Shown in pieces: positions 1 through 8,436 of a stretch of DNA of 32,782 nucleotides (positions are counted from its first letter, which is position 1; the number at the start of each line of letters is the position of its first letter). The DNA lies in the IMG/VR virus record IMGVR_UViG_3300025083_000128, positions 1 through 32,782 of that record; one strand, written 5' to 3'. A program made the position numbers and the translations under genes. The notes below the pieces were generated by a model. It had not been told where the DNA came from. It made no database searches and saw only the letters and a list, made by a program, of their open reading frames with translations. This DNA comes from a virus.

Positions 1-1505
1 TCAACATATGTCTTAGTTGTCAAGTCTGCAGCATTAGTAGGTGTATACGTAGTAGTAATCTTAGAGCTACCCATATCAATAGCACCTGTCATAGTGCCAC
101 CAGATAAGTCTAGGAAGTTAGTTGTTACGTAATTCTGTGTAGCTGCATCTTGTGCTGCAGTAGGATCACCCAAGCCTGTAATCTTGTTTGTACCCATAGC
201 AATGTCACCAGTCATCGTACCACCTGCTAGTGGTAGCTTGGTTGCAATGCTAGTTGTAATAGTTGTGGAGAAGCTAGGGTCATCACCTAGAGCAGCAGCT
301 AGTTCATTTAGTGTGTCTAGTGTGCCTGGGGCTGAGTCTACAAGTGCAGCTAATTCTGTATCTACATAACCTTTACTTGCTGCGTCACCTGCGTTTGTTG
401 GTGTTGTTAGGTTAGTGATAGTAGCTGTAGTACCAGCATTCATATTCAACGTACCGTTGATGGTTACGTCTGTAAATGTAGATGAACCACTTGAAGCTGT
501 AACATTACCTGTCACATCACCTGTCAGGTTACCAGTTACATTACCTGTAACGTTACCTGTGATAGCACCTGATACTGGCCCAACAAAAGACGTTGCTGTA
601 ACTGTCGTGCCTGTGATAGCTGCTGGACTTGTTGCACCAATAATAGTACCGTCAATAGCCCCACCATTAATATCAGCAGTCGCCAAGGTAGCTTGTCCAG
701 ATGTCGATAGAGTTGTAAAGCTACCAGCAGCAGTAGTACTAGCACCAATAGTAGTACCATCAATAGCACCTCCGTTGATGTCTACAGTGCTGTGTGTTGA
801 TGTACCTGTTGAGGTAAGGTTAACTGTAGTTACGTCACCTGTAAAACCTGATGCACCTGTTACATCTAGAGTGTTGGAAAAAGTTGTTGCACCTGTAACA
901 CCTAGAGTACCACCGACAGTAGCATTACCTGAAGCGTCCATTGTAGTGAAGTCTGCAGCAGCAGGGGTAGTAGCACCGATAACTGTGCCATCAATGTTAC
1001 CGCCATTAATGTCTACTGTTGTGAAGGTAGAAGTACCTGTTGATGTAACGTTACCTGTTAGGTCACCAGTAACATCACCTGTGACATCCCCTGTCACGTT
1101 ACCTGTTACATCACCTGTAAGATTACCTACAATAGCATCAATGTAACCGATACCGTCAACGTACAAGTCTTTAAACTCTAGGGTAGAACTACCAAGGTCA
1201 ATATCATTAGTGACAGCAGGAATAATAGCACCATCTTGGATTCTTACTTGGGCTACTGCAGCACCACTTACCTCTGAGTGAAAGGTAACTCTGTTTGATG
1301 CTGTATCTACTGTTACTTTATTGAGGCCATCTAAGTCTGCGATAAGAGGAACATAAGTACCTTCTGCAGAAGTACCATCGTGTTTGTGGCCTGTGCTGTT
1401 ATTAAAAGCATCTCGTATTGCGTTAAACTCAGCATTAACTGGTGCAGCTTTAATAACTGCATTAGCAATAATATCAGCTACTGATTGTCTTGTATAACCT
1501 GCCAT
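1..1505 (-). CDS. Repetitive tail fibre / appendage protein, C-terminus beyond the window
   Basis: The frame is open from an ATG at 1503-1505 to the window edge, giving at least 501 residues without a stop. The N-terminus contains an EFNAIRDAF..STGHKHDGT segment of the kind found at the virion-proximal end of many podovirus fibres. The body is built of Thr/Gly/Asp/Asn-rich repeats: runs of TGDVTGNV-like units, and a recurring VDINGGxIDGTxIGA block seen three times, as expected of an extended trimeric beta-structured shaft. Near the end, LPLAGGTMTGDI resembles a common fibre repeat. An AGGT six bases before the ATG serves as ribosome site. It is the most distal gene seen in the late block, one base after the nozzle gene. 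Role inferred: host recognition or adsorption. The receptor-binding tip is not in the window. Confidence 0.82.
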   Translation of the reverse strand, partial: MAGYTRQSVADIIANAVIKAAPVNAEFNAIRDAFNNSTGHKHDGTSAEGTYVPLIADLDGLNKVTVDTASNRVTFHSEVSGAAVAQVRIQDGAIIPAVTNDIDLGSSTLEFKDLYVDGIGYIDAIVGNLTGDVTGNVTGDVTGDVTGDLTGNVTSTGTSTFTTVDINGGNIDGTVIGATTPAAADFTTMDASGNATVGGTLGVTGATTFSNTLDVTGASGFTGDVTTVNLTSTGTSTHSTVDINGGAIDGTTIGASTTAAGSFTTLSTSGQATLATADINGGAIDGTIIGATSPAAITGTTVTATSFVGPVSGAITGNVTGNVTGNLTGDVTGNVTASSGSSTFTDVTINGTLNMNAGTTATITNLTTPTNAGDAASKGYVDTELAALVDSAPGTLDTLNELAAALGDDPSFSTTITTSIATKLPLAGGTMTGDIAMGTNKITGLGDPTAAQDAATQNYVTTNFLDLSGGTMTGAIDMGSSKITTTYTPTNAADLTTKTYV

Positions 1506-1506
1506 G

Positions 1507-3045
1507 TTACAACCTGTCTCCTACTCCAAATGTAATCACAAGACCCTGTATACTGTGTGACGCATTGGTGTCATTAGTTACGTATTTAAATGAGGCTGAC
1601 TTACCTGAGCCTGAAATGTTTGTTCTTTGTACAGGCGCAGGGTTACCATCAAAGATTGCAGTACTGTTATATAAAGCCTCGTTATAGTATGCTGCAGCAC
1701 CCTCTGTAACTAGGGTAAAGTTAGTCGGGCTTAGTGTCTCAATGTCTTCATAATCATAAAGGGCCGACATAATAATCTCGTTGTCACCTTCTGATCTTAG
1801 ATAAGTTGCGACTGTATAATAAACTTTACGTTGCTCTGGGTCTTGCATATGAAAGAAAGGAGTTTGAAAAACACTTAATATGTTTTCACCGTCAAAGTCA
1901 TTACCTCTCTCTTGCCTATGCACCTTACCGTTTGAGTCACCGTGTATTACATATTCATACTGACCGATGTAACCACTAGCAGCACAAGTGGTAAATACAC
2001 CTAGCATCTGTCCGTATTCAAACTGCAATCCGTTAGGTGTTTGTCTAAAGCCACCAATAATTCCTTGACCTTCTGCAGCACCTAGGAAGTAACGGAACTG
2101 TGTCTTCTGTCGTATAACTACTGCGTCTAGCTTATCTAGATCAACATCAAATACAACATCTGTAAAGATAGACTGAATGTCTTTTGAGACTGTCTCTAGG
2201 TTAACGTCACCAATCTTATCAGTACCGCTGACAGGGCGTAGACCATCTTGTGATAAGAATAGTAGGTCACCACCTATCTCAATCACACTGTCGGTAGCCA
2301 TACAACCTAGATCGTCTGTAACTTCTTGCAGTACAAAGTTTGAGATATTGTCTCCTGCAAGCTTACGAATGTTGTTACTACCAAAGATGTATAGCACATC
2401 ACGGAAGGACTTGATAGCTACAATAGGAAAACCTACATTAATTACACCTGCACCGTTTGCTGGATCAAAGTCTGTTTCATTATAAGGAGCAGAGAACCAA
2501 AGGTTAGTTGACTCTGTTGCATCTCCTGCTAAGAATAAATGATTCTTAAATACGTGAGATACTTTAGGTGCAGAAGGTGTTGTAGATGCATTAATTTGTG
2601 TGTAAGTTGTACCATCATAAGTAGCTGCAGGATTTACACCGTCTGTAATTACTACTTTGTCATCACCCCAGTTATACTTAGTAAATCTTACTTTAGGGTA
2701 GGTTGATACATCTACACTTGCAGGGGTAGTAATAGTAACCCAAGCCTCAGTTGCAGTATCCCAATAGTATAGATAATCTGTACTACCTGTATCCCAACGT
2801 GCAGCTAATATACCATCATTAATACCATTTGCTACACAAACACCTAGTACATTACCAAAACCAGGGACTGTACCGTAGTCGTTACTGTAACCACTAATCT
2901 TTCTGTAACCACCAGTAACAGCAGGTTCGTAGTTAATTAAACCAATAGCTGAACCTGGGGATGTCTCACCTTGTGACAACACATCACGACTAGTGTTTAG
3001 ACCGCCTTGGCAGAATACTTTGAATGAGGCGAGATTGTCAGCCAT
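1507..3045 (-). CDS. Tail nozzle / tail tubular protein B-like virion protein
   Basis: 512 residues, almost entirely predicted beta-strand, with repeated aromatic-rich blade-like segments (YLYYWDTATEAW, VFKNHLFLAGD, LYIFGSNNIRKLAG, LLFLSQDGLRPVSG). These are typical of the beta-propeller nozzle proteins of podoviruses (T7 gp12 or P22 gp10 role). Together with the adaptor just upstream it would extend the short tail through which DNA leaves. Its ATG overlaps the adaptor stop as TAATG, so translation is probably coupled; no strong ribosome site is visible. The family call rests on pattern and position (adaptor, nozzle, fibre order). It could instead be another tail-hub protein. Confidence 0.65.
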   Translation of the reverse strand: MADNLASFKVFCQGGLNTSRDVLSQGETSPGSAIGLINYEPAVTGGYRKISGYSNDYGTVPGFGNVLGVCVANGINDGILAARWDTGSTDYLYYWDTATEAWVTITTPASVDVSTYPKVRFTKYNWGDDKVVITDGVNPAATYDGTTYTQINASTTPSAPKVSHVFKNHLFLAGDATESTNLWFSAPYNETDFDPANGAGVINVGFPIVAIKSFRDVLYIFGSNNIRKLAGDNISNFVLQEVTDDLGCMATDSVIEIGGDLLFLSQDGLRPVSGTDKIGDVNLETVSKDIQSIFTDVVFDVDLDKLDAVVIRQKTQFRYFLGAAEGQGIIGGFRQTPNGLQFEYGQMLGVFTTCAASGYIGQYEYVIHGDSNGKVHRQERGNDFDGENILSVFQTPFFHMQDPEQRKVYYTVATYLRSEGDNEIIMSALYDYEDIETLSPTNFTLVTEGAAAYYNEALYNSTAIFDGNPAPVQRTNISGSGKSASFKYVTNDTNASHSIQGLVITFGVGDRL

Positions 3046-3770
3046 TATGCACCGTCATTAAATGAACTAGTTCTTGCTTTACCTATAACAGTAGAACGAA
3101 TGGATAGGGCATCATCCATGAGCACTCGACGCATAGACTTAATGCCATCCTCAAAGTTATTCTGATGCATAGCTGCACTCTGCTCATTGCTACGGAAGCG
3201 CATCATAAACATCATAGCACCATCAATAACTACGTGCTTAAAGCGATCAGGGATAATACATACGTCATCATACAATGTCATATCTGAAGGGTAAGACCAA
3301 TATACGTATTCTACTTCGTATGCTGCATTAGGAATAGGTGTAACACCGAAAGACTCACCTAGTGTTTGATACACACGAGTAGGTGGTCCATCACCGTTTA
3401 CTTGATCACCACCATCATCTGCTGCACGTACATTCTGTGTGTACTCCTCAAAAGACATAGGCTTCAAGTTCATTGGGCTGTTACCCTCTGAGCTTAACTT
3501 CTTAAGATAGAACGTATCCCAGTCAACACTAGAGTAGTCTGAGGGAAAGCTATACTGTCTAGTGCCGATAGTAAGTGTTTGTGTATAAGTAGTTTTAAGG
3601 AAAGGCCATTCTTGACCGTCCTGCAGAATAAGTCTAACGCTACTGTTGATTGCATCTTTAGCTAAGGCTTGAACGTTACGTACTGTATCAAAGCCATCAC
3701 CAGCAATGTCTAGTGTAACTTCATTAAGTCTACGTAGTAATTCATTTGTTAGTGCGACAAAAGTAGCCAT
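3045..3770 (-). CDS. Head-tail adaptor / tail tubular protein A-like protein
   Basis: 241 residues. The N-terminal helical stretch (LTNELLRRLNEV, then AKDAINSSVRLIL) and the central WPFLKTTYTQTLTIGTRQYS..P motif match the adaptor proteins that sit under the portal of short-tailed phages (T7 gp11, P22 gp4 role). The C-terminal half is again helical (FKHVVIDGAMMFMMRFR). AGGA lies seven bases before the ATG. Position between coat protein and nozzle agrees. Function is inferred from family pattern and order. The link to a specific named family is from memory. Confidence 0.65.
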   Translation of the reverse strand: MATFVALTNELLRRLNEVTLDIAGDGFDTVRNVQALAKDAINSSVRLILQDGQEWPFLKTTYTQTLTIGTRQYSFPSDYSSVDWDTFYLKKLSSEGNSPMNLKPMSFEEYTQNVRAADDGGDQVNGDGPPTRVYQTLGESFGVTPIPNAAYEVEYVYWSYPSDMTLYDDVCIIPDRFKHVVIDGAMMFMMRFRSNEQSAAMHQNNFEDGIKSMRRVLMDDALSIRSTVIGKARTSSFNDGA

Positions 3771-3842
3771 AGAGTTATCCTACTATTAAATGTGCTGAAG
3801 GGCCAGCCTCTTGACAAGACCAGCCCAACAAGCTATGTAGTA

Positions 3843-4898
3843 TTAAGCAGCGTTGTAACGTGCTGTGATAAGCGCTTCTGGGCGTAGGACTTTACGTCCA
3901 TATAGATGCATACCACGTACGATGTCTGCGAATGAGTCTGGGTCACGGTAGTTCTCAACTTTGTTGATTTGCTCCGCTGATGCTACTGCATCTTCCTGAC
4001 CTGCAACGATAACACCGTAGTTGTCGTTTTGTGCTGTTGTACCTGAAGTACCTGCGCCAGTGCCTTTTGCTGGTAGGTTGTTAGACACATAAACACGGAA
4101 GCCGTGTAGGTTGTTCAACACCAAGCCATTCATTAGACCTGAGCCACCGAAGTCAGCGTTAAGTACACGTGAGTCTTCGTCTTTCAGCATTTCCATGAAT
4201 ACTGGGTCTACAACGATCCAACGTCCACGTGCATCAACACTTTGTGTATCCATCTTACGAGCCATACGAGCGACGACTGTTAGAGGAGAGACAGTTGTTG
4301 CTGACAATGCAGTTGCACCTGGTAGGCGTGGTGCTAGAGGAACTGAGTCACCTGCTGTTGCTGTACCAGCAATAGTCAAGTTACCGAAGTCAGTTGCGTC
4401 TAGGTGGTTCGCTGTTAGGAACTCGCCTGTTAGGTTACCTGCTGTGTCATGCTGTGCATCACCAGATGTTGCAGTTGAATACTCACCTGCTGATGTGTGA
4501 CCTGACAAGTACTGCATCACGTCTGCGTCCATTGAGTCAGCCATTTTATATGCTGCACGATCAGCCGCTAGTGATACATAGTCAACGTTTGCGAACTGGT
4601 CTTCGATGTCATCCATTTTGAATGCGAAGTAGTTTGCTTTGTCGATAGTCAATGAGAAGTCTTCATCGTTAAGCTTCTCAACAGAAATAGCTGTGTGACG
4701 CTCAAGAGCGTTAACAGTTACGTCTGGTTCTTTCTGAATACGAACAACATCGCCTTGGTTAGCGATCTCACCGAAGTAAGAGTTGTTTGTAATTGCGTTA
4801 GTCACAGCCGCTTTACGTAGAGCGATCTGTGCTTGTTTGGAATAGATAATCGGGGAGAAGTTCCCGTCAAATCCACCTGATGCGGATGTAATAGCCAT
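3843..4898 (-). CDS. Major capsid protein (P22 coat-like, HK97 fold expected)
   Basis: 351 residues starting MAITSASGGFDGNFSP. A strong AAGGAG precedes the ATG at 4896-4898 by eight bases. An upstream in-frame ATG at 4937 has no such site and would add 13 residues of unlikely sequence. The pattern (PIIYSKQAQIALRKAA, NQGDVVRIQKEPDVTV, DKANYFAFKMDDIEDQF, adjacent AADRAAYKMADSMDADV) fits the P22-like coat family, as does the scaffold gene directly upstream. The codon choice is more regular than in neighbours, as expected of a highly expressed gene. The gap to the adaptor gene (3771-3842) contains a short GC-rich inverted repeat at 3800-3826 with no T-tract. Confidence 0.82.
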   Translation of the reverse strand: MAITSASGGFDGNFSPIIYSKQAQIALRKAAVTNAITNNSYFGEIANQGDVVRIQKEPDVTVNALERHTAISVEKLNDEDFSLTIDKANYFAFKMDDIEDQFANVDYVSLAADRAAYKMADSMDADVMQYLSGHTSAGEYSTATSGDAQHDTAGNLTGEFLTANHLDATDFGNLTIAGTATAGDSVPLAPRLPGATALSATTVSPLTVVARMARKMDTQSVDARGRWIVVDPVFMEMLKDEDSRVLNADFGGSGLMNGLVLNNLHGFRVYVSNNLPAKGTGAGTSGTTAQNDNYGVIVAGQEDAVASAEQINKVENYRDPDSFADIVRGMHLYGRKVLRPEALITARYNAA

Positions 4899-5054
4899 AG
4901 TTAATTTCTCCTTATAGATATGGCGTGAAAGTGACACTACATATCCACTAAAGAGGCTCTTTGTAGTAGGGTGGTCAGCTATACATTAAGGGTGGCCGCC
5001 CTATATGCGCTGGGCCTATACTCTGAGGTAGTTCTTTGTCGTGGCTAGTGCTTT

Positions 5055-5085
5055 AAAAGCATACACACTTATTTTGTGTATATGC
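5055..5085 (-). terminator. Possible intrinsic terminator or processing hairpin between scaffold and capsid genes
   Basis: On the minus strand, arms of 10 bases (GCATATACAC and GTGTGTATGC) form a full 10-bp stem with one G.U pair and a 7-base loop, followed by TTTT. On the plus strand the same stem has a C.A mismatch, which favours the transcribed minus strand. It lies 34 bases after the scaffold stop and about 160 bases before the coat start. A weak terminator here would not fit the need for much coat protein unless a promoter lies just after it, so an RNA-processing or stabilising hairpin is equally possible. Confidence 0.4.
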
Positions 5086-5118
5086 TATAGTTTTACTTAT
5101 GACTTAAAGTTTGTCAAG

Positions 5119-6072
5119 CTATTTCTTTGACATATCATAAATAAACTTACCAGAGCGCTGTGCGTCCATGATCTCGTCCATGCGCTTCTCGTATTCTTTG
5201 ATAGACATCTTAGCTACTTGTGATTCACGCAAGTACTTAGACTCTTCAGTATCATTAGGTGTAGTAGTGCGTTTAGTCATGACAGACGATGCCGCACCCT
5301 TATCACTTGAACTTTTCTTAGGCTTACCTGTAATACCCTTGTCAACTTTATACAAGTCAATCACACGAGCTACAGACTTAGCGTCTTCTACATTCTCATA
5401 CAAAGCATCTTGTACCCACTTAGGTTGATCTTTAGCCCATTCATGGAATGTATCATCTGAACGTATCTCACCAAAGTCAGGGTGGATAGCTGCTAGTTCT
5501 GCTTCAGCTTTCTCACGCTTAGCTGTAACACGTAGCTCTTCAATCTCTTTCAAGCGTCCGTCTAACTCAGTAGCACGTTCATCAGCTTTCTTAGCAGCAA
5601 TAGCTTCAACGATACCTGCTACGTCTGGATACTTCTTAGCCCATGCTTCAATCTCGTCATTAGACTTAGGTAGTACAAGCTCATTCTTTGTAGCTGCTTC
5701 AAGTTGCTTCTCTAGCTTTTCTAGCTTAGCAGTAACCTCTTTGTCTTTCTCTTGCATATGGCGGCGTAGATCACCATAGCGTTGCTTGAAGGTCTTCTCT
5801 TCAGCGCTTAGCTCTGTATCATCCGCTTCTTGTGCTTCGGCTTTTGCTGGCTCTTTATCTTTTTGTTCTGATACACTCGCATCCTGAACTGGGGCGTTCT
5901 CAACTCCCTCGCTATCGGATTCACTATTGGTGGCTTCTTCCTGCGTTTCATCGTCTTGTGCCAGTCCAGCTTGTTTCATCAACTCACGTAACTCTTCTTC
6001 ATCACGTTGTACACGTGCCATATTACGTTTGTGTGATACAGAGTCAACCTGTACTTGTTCTACTTCAGCCAT
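5119..6072 (-). CDS. Probable scaffolding protein
   Basis: 317 residues, very rich in Glu, Lys, Asp and Ala. The first 100 residues are acidic and low in complexity. The middle (EKTFKQRYGDLRRHMQEKDKEVTAKLEKLEKQLEAA and the KKADERATELDGRLKEIEELR stretch) should form coiled coil. The C-terminus is a charged helix ending KFIYDMSKK, like the coat-binding tail of scaffolds. It lies immediately upstream of the coat gene, the usual scaffold position. AAGGAG sits eight bases before the ATG. There is little sequence signature in such proteins, so the call rests on composition, helix pattern and place. Confidence 0.75.
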   Translation of the reverse strand: MAEVEQVQVDSVSHKRNMARVQRDEEELRELMKQAGLAQDDETQEEATNSESDSEGVENAPVQDASVSEQKDKEPAKAEAQEADDTELSAEEKTFKQRYGDLRRHMQEKDKEVTAKLEKLEKQLEAATKNELVLPKSNDEIEAWAKKYPDVAGIVEAIAAKKADERATELDGRLKEIEELRVTAKREKAEAELAAIHPDFGEIRSDDTFHEWAKDQPKWVQDALYENVEDAKSVARVIDLYKVDKGITGKPKKSSSDKGAASSVMTKRTTTPNDTEESKYLRESQVAKMSIKEYEKRMDEIMDAQRSGKFIYDMSKK

Positions 6073-6094
6073 TTTATTACTCCTTATGTTGGGG

Positions 6095-6108
6095 CCAGCC
6101 GTAGCTGG
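6095..6108 (-). promoter_or_regulatory. Small hairpin with cUACGg tetraloop before the scaffold gene
   Basis: The minus-strand RNA reads CCAGC-UACG-GCUGG: a 5-bp stem closed by the exceptionally stable C(UNCG)G tetraloop. It lies in the 62-base gap between the 706-residue protein gene and the scaffold gene, 22 bases upstream of the scaffold ATG. There is no T-tract, so it is not a terminator. It could protect the 5' end of a processed scaffold-coat mRNA. Only the fold is seen; the role is inferred. Confidence 0.35.
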
Positions 6109-6134
6109 GTAGCCTTATAGTTATATTGGATATA

Positions 6135-8255
6135 TTAGTCTGCCCAAGTGGATGGGTCATTCATGTCAAAAGTTTTACCGCTTGCTGCATAGTCTTCTAC
6201 TTCTTGTTCAATCTGTTCTTCCATATCGCCAGCAAAGACAGGATCATCGTCGTCTTTAGGTTTAACCTGCTGAGACATCACTGTTTGTTCATCTTGAATC
6301 GCTTTACTTGATGTATCAAAGTCTTTTGTTTTACCGCCACCTAAGCCTGTCAAAGACTGGTAAAAATCTTTAGACCTAGACATAGCAGCAGGAAGAATTG
6401 TAGAAGACAGTTTGTCTGTTAGGTCAGATGTTATCTGATCACCATCAATCCATTCATCTGGTAGATTCTTGAGGAATATGCTATCTTCTATCGTTTCATT
6501 AATTTTAGTACGAATGTCTTTTGCAGCCTTTTCTCCATACATAGCTTCAATTATGTTTGCAACAGCATTAGCTCGTGCAATACCTGTCGCACGATACGCA
6601 CCTGCACCTGCTGCACCTACTAAGCCTAAACCAGACATAGCAGCGGTCATACCTGCTTTCTCGCCTTTGCTCATTTCAATCATAGCATATACATCTTTTG
6701 TAAGAGCTTCAGGGTCTGTAAAGTCTAAATCATCTGCCCAGCTTGTAGGGTCTTTAGTTTCTGTGTCTGTAGGAGGAGGTTTACTCCCATCGTCATTACT
6801 AGGTTTCACAGCAGGAGGAGCCATTGTGTAACCCATGCTTAAATAATTATTATATTCTTCTAGTGTTGTAGCTTCAACCTCTATACCTTCAGGAGAATAC
6901 ATTAATACAGGTGTAAAATCAAACTGTGAAGTTTCTTGTTGACTAATTTGTTGTAAGTTCTGCTGTGCTTGTGGAGAGAAACTAAACCCTGCGCCAAACT
7001 GTGAGAAGTCGATGTTAGCTTGTGTACCCATTGGAGCAGGTGTAGTAGGAGGTGTTACAGCCTGTGTAGTGGGAGATGCAAGCATAGAAGCTGCTGTACC
7101 GCCAAAGTTATAACCTCGTACATCACCGCCTTGGTTATACCCTGCATTACCCATAGCTACAGGTGCACCTTGGCGATACATCATCTGTTGCTGTTGGTAA
7201 GGATCAGTTTGTGTAGACTGTGTGTCTTGCTGTGTAGCAAAACCACCTACAGCCATCATCATAGTCTCAATCTCAGCCATCTCTTCAGGAGTAAGATCAC
7301 CTTCTTGCATCTCACCCATAGGCTCACCACCAATGCGTCCTTCAGCATCCATACGTGCTAGTTCAACCTTAGCTTCTTTACGTAGGTCTTCAAAGAACTT
7401 CATGCCGTAGAAACGAAGAACATCAGCAGGTACAACATACTCACCTTCGCTTAGTTGCGCTGGGATGTCATCACGTACTTCTTCAGGTAGAGAACCTGGT
7501 GGTACTTCGTTGCCTGACACAGGGTCTACTTCTGTACGGCTAGACTTAAATACCGCATCCATTTGTTCATCCATAGCTACTCCACCTTCTGCATATTTTT
7601 TACTAACTTTAGGTATATTACTTTCTACTTCTATAATCTCGTTGCCAAAGTGAATACCTTTAGGATTCTTAAAGTCTAATATCTCTACAGGGTTTAACCC
7701 TACTTCAGGCTCAAGTGTAAACTTAACTTCTGTTCCCTGTAGAATCTCACCTGCTTTACGTGGACCCCAATCTTCAGTAAGGCGTAATGCAGCAGTGTCT
7801 GCTCCTGTAGGTATAAACTCCGTAGGCATATCAGGGTTTTGATGAACACCTGCAAACTTTTCTAGTTCAGACCTTGGCATATAAATAGTCTTTACAGACT
7901 GTGGCTGAACACCAGATTCACCAGGATGTTCTGGTCTTGCGGCTTTATCTCTTACAGTTGTATTACCATCTTGTACTTCGTATGTAGAACCTTTTGCAGT
8001 CTTAAACTTTGTACCTTTTATAGCTTTCATTAAAGGGTCAGCAACAGGGCCAAGACCCAATACATCAGGAGCAACGGCTAAACCAATGTTTAACCAGCTA
8101 GGTTCGTCTGATGATAACTCTTCACCTACCTCTAGTGCTGTACCAACAGGTGTCATAGACAGTGCAGTATCTGCAGCCTTAACACTTAAAGGTTTCTTTT
8201 TACGATATTCACCTGTTAATGGACTAGTAATTGCATCAAGAAGATTGTTTGCCAT
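6135..8255 (-). CDS. Large virion-associated protein of unknown function (marine podovirus type)
   Basis: 706 residues. A central segment, RDDIPAQLSEGEYVVPADVLRFYG followed by KFFEDLRKEA (roughly residues 255-290), is a pattern I recall recurring in proteins of marine podoviruses and cyanophages beside the portal. After it comes a Gln/Gly/Tyr-rich low-complexity stretch (QQQQMMYRQGAP, YNQGGDVRGYNFGG), then a Pro/Thr-rich linker. The C-terminal part has a Gly/Ala-rich segment (AAMSGLGLVGAAGAGAY) that could insert in a membrane. GAGGG lies upstream of the ATG. The portal-to-scaffold position and composition suggest an internal or ejected virion protein, but no function can be assigned. Confidence 0.6.
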   Translation of the reverse strand: MANNLLDAITSPLTGEYRKKKPLSVKAADTALSMTPVGTALEVGEELSSDEPSWLNIGLAVAPDVLGLGPVADPLMKAIKGTKFKTAKGSTYEVQDGNTTVRDKAARPEHPGESGVQPQSVKTIYMPRSELEKFAGVHQNPDMPTEFIPTGADTAALRLTEDWGPRKAGEILQGTEVKFTLEPEVGLNPVEILDFKNPKGIHFGNEIIEVESNIPKVSKKYAEGGVAMDEQMDAVFKSSRTEVDPVSGNEVPPGSLPEEVRDDIPAQLSEGEYVVPADVLRFYGMKFFEDLRKEAKVELARMDAEGRIGGEPMGEMQEGDLTPEEMAEIETMMMAVGGFATQQDTQSTQTDPYQQQQMMYRQGAPVAMGNAGYNQGGDVRGYNFGGTAASMLASPTTQAVTPPTTPAPMGTQANIDFSQFGAGFSFSPQAQQNLQQISQQETSQFDFTPVLMYSPEGIEVEATTLEEYNNYLSMGYTMAPPAVKPSNDDGSKPPPTDTETKDPTSWADDLDFTDPEALTKDVYAMIEMSKGEKAGMTAAMSGLGLVGAAGAGAYRATGIARANAVANIIEAMYGEKAAKDIRTKINETIEDSIFLKNLPDEWIDGDQITSDLTDKLSSTILPAAMSRSKDFYQSLTGLGGGKTKDFDTSSKAIQDEQTVMSQQVKPKDDDDPVFAGDMEEQIEQEVEDYAASGKTFDMNDPSTWAD

Positions 8256-8436
8256 TAACTTTATCCCTCAAGTATTTTAGTCTACGTAATGCACGGATAC
8301 CACCTTGCGTTTGGTGCATCTCAATTACGTGTTCTGATTGCTCTAGCCGTTTATGTAGTTCTGCAATGTTATTATCTAACTCTTCACAGAACGCATCCCA
8401 TTCAGCTTTATTGTTAACGAAAGCCTTAAGCGACAT
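8236..8436 (-). CDS. Small helical protein between portal and 706-residue virion protein
   Basis: 66 residues from ATG 8434-8436 (MSLKAFVNNKAEW...), with AAGGA ten bases upstream; a GTG at 8455-8457 would add seven residues. The sequence (WDAFCEELDNNIAELHKRLEQ, then GGIRALRRLKYLRDKVNG) is predicted to be two long helices. It resembles the small proteins found next to the portal in many podoviruses. It overlaps the portal end by 11 bases and the next gene by 20 bases, so its translation is coupled to both. Function unknown; a portal-assembly or packaging accessory role is only positional inference. Confidence 0.6.
   Translation of the reverse strand: MSLKAFVNNKAEWDAFCEELDNNIAELHKRLEQSEHVIEMHQTQGGIRALRRLKYLRDKVNGKQSS

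Noticed and set aside
415-1146. 243-codon plus-strand ORF with Val/Pro/Thr repeats.
   Set aside because: It is the complement of the repetitive tail fibre gene; the repeats keep both strands open. No ribosome site, wrong strand for the region.
5105-5116. TTGACA just after the scaffold stop as a promoter for the capsid gene.
   Set aside because: No good -10 box at 16-18 bases; the following hairpin (5055-5085) would lie inside the transcript start. Left as unproven.
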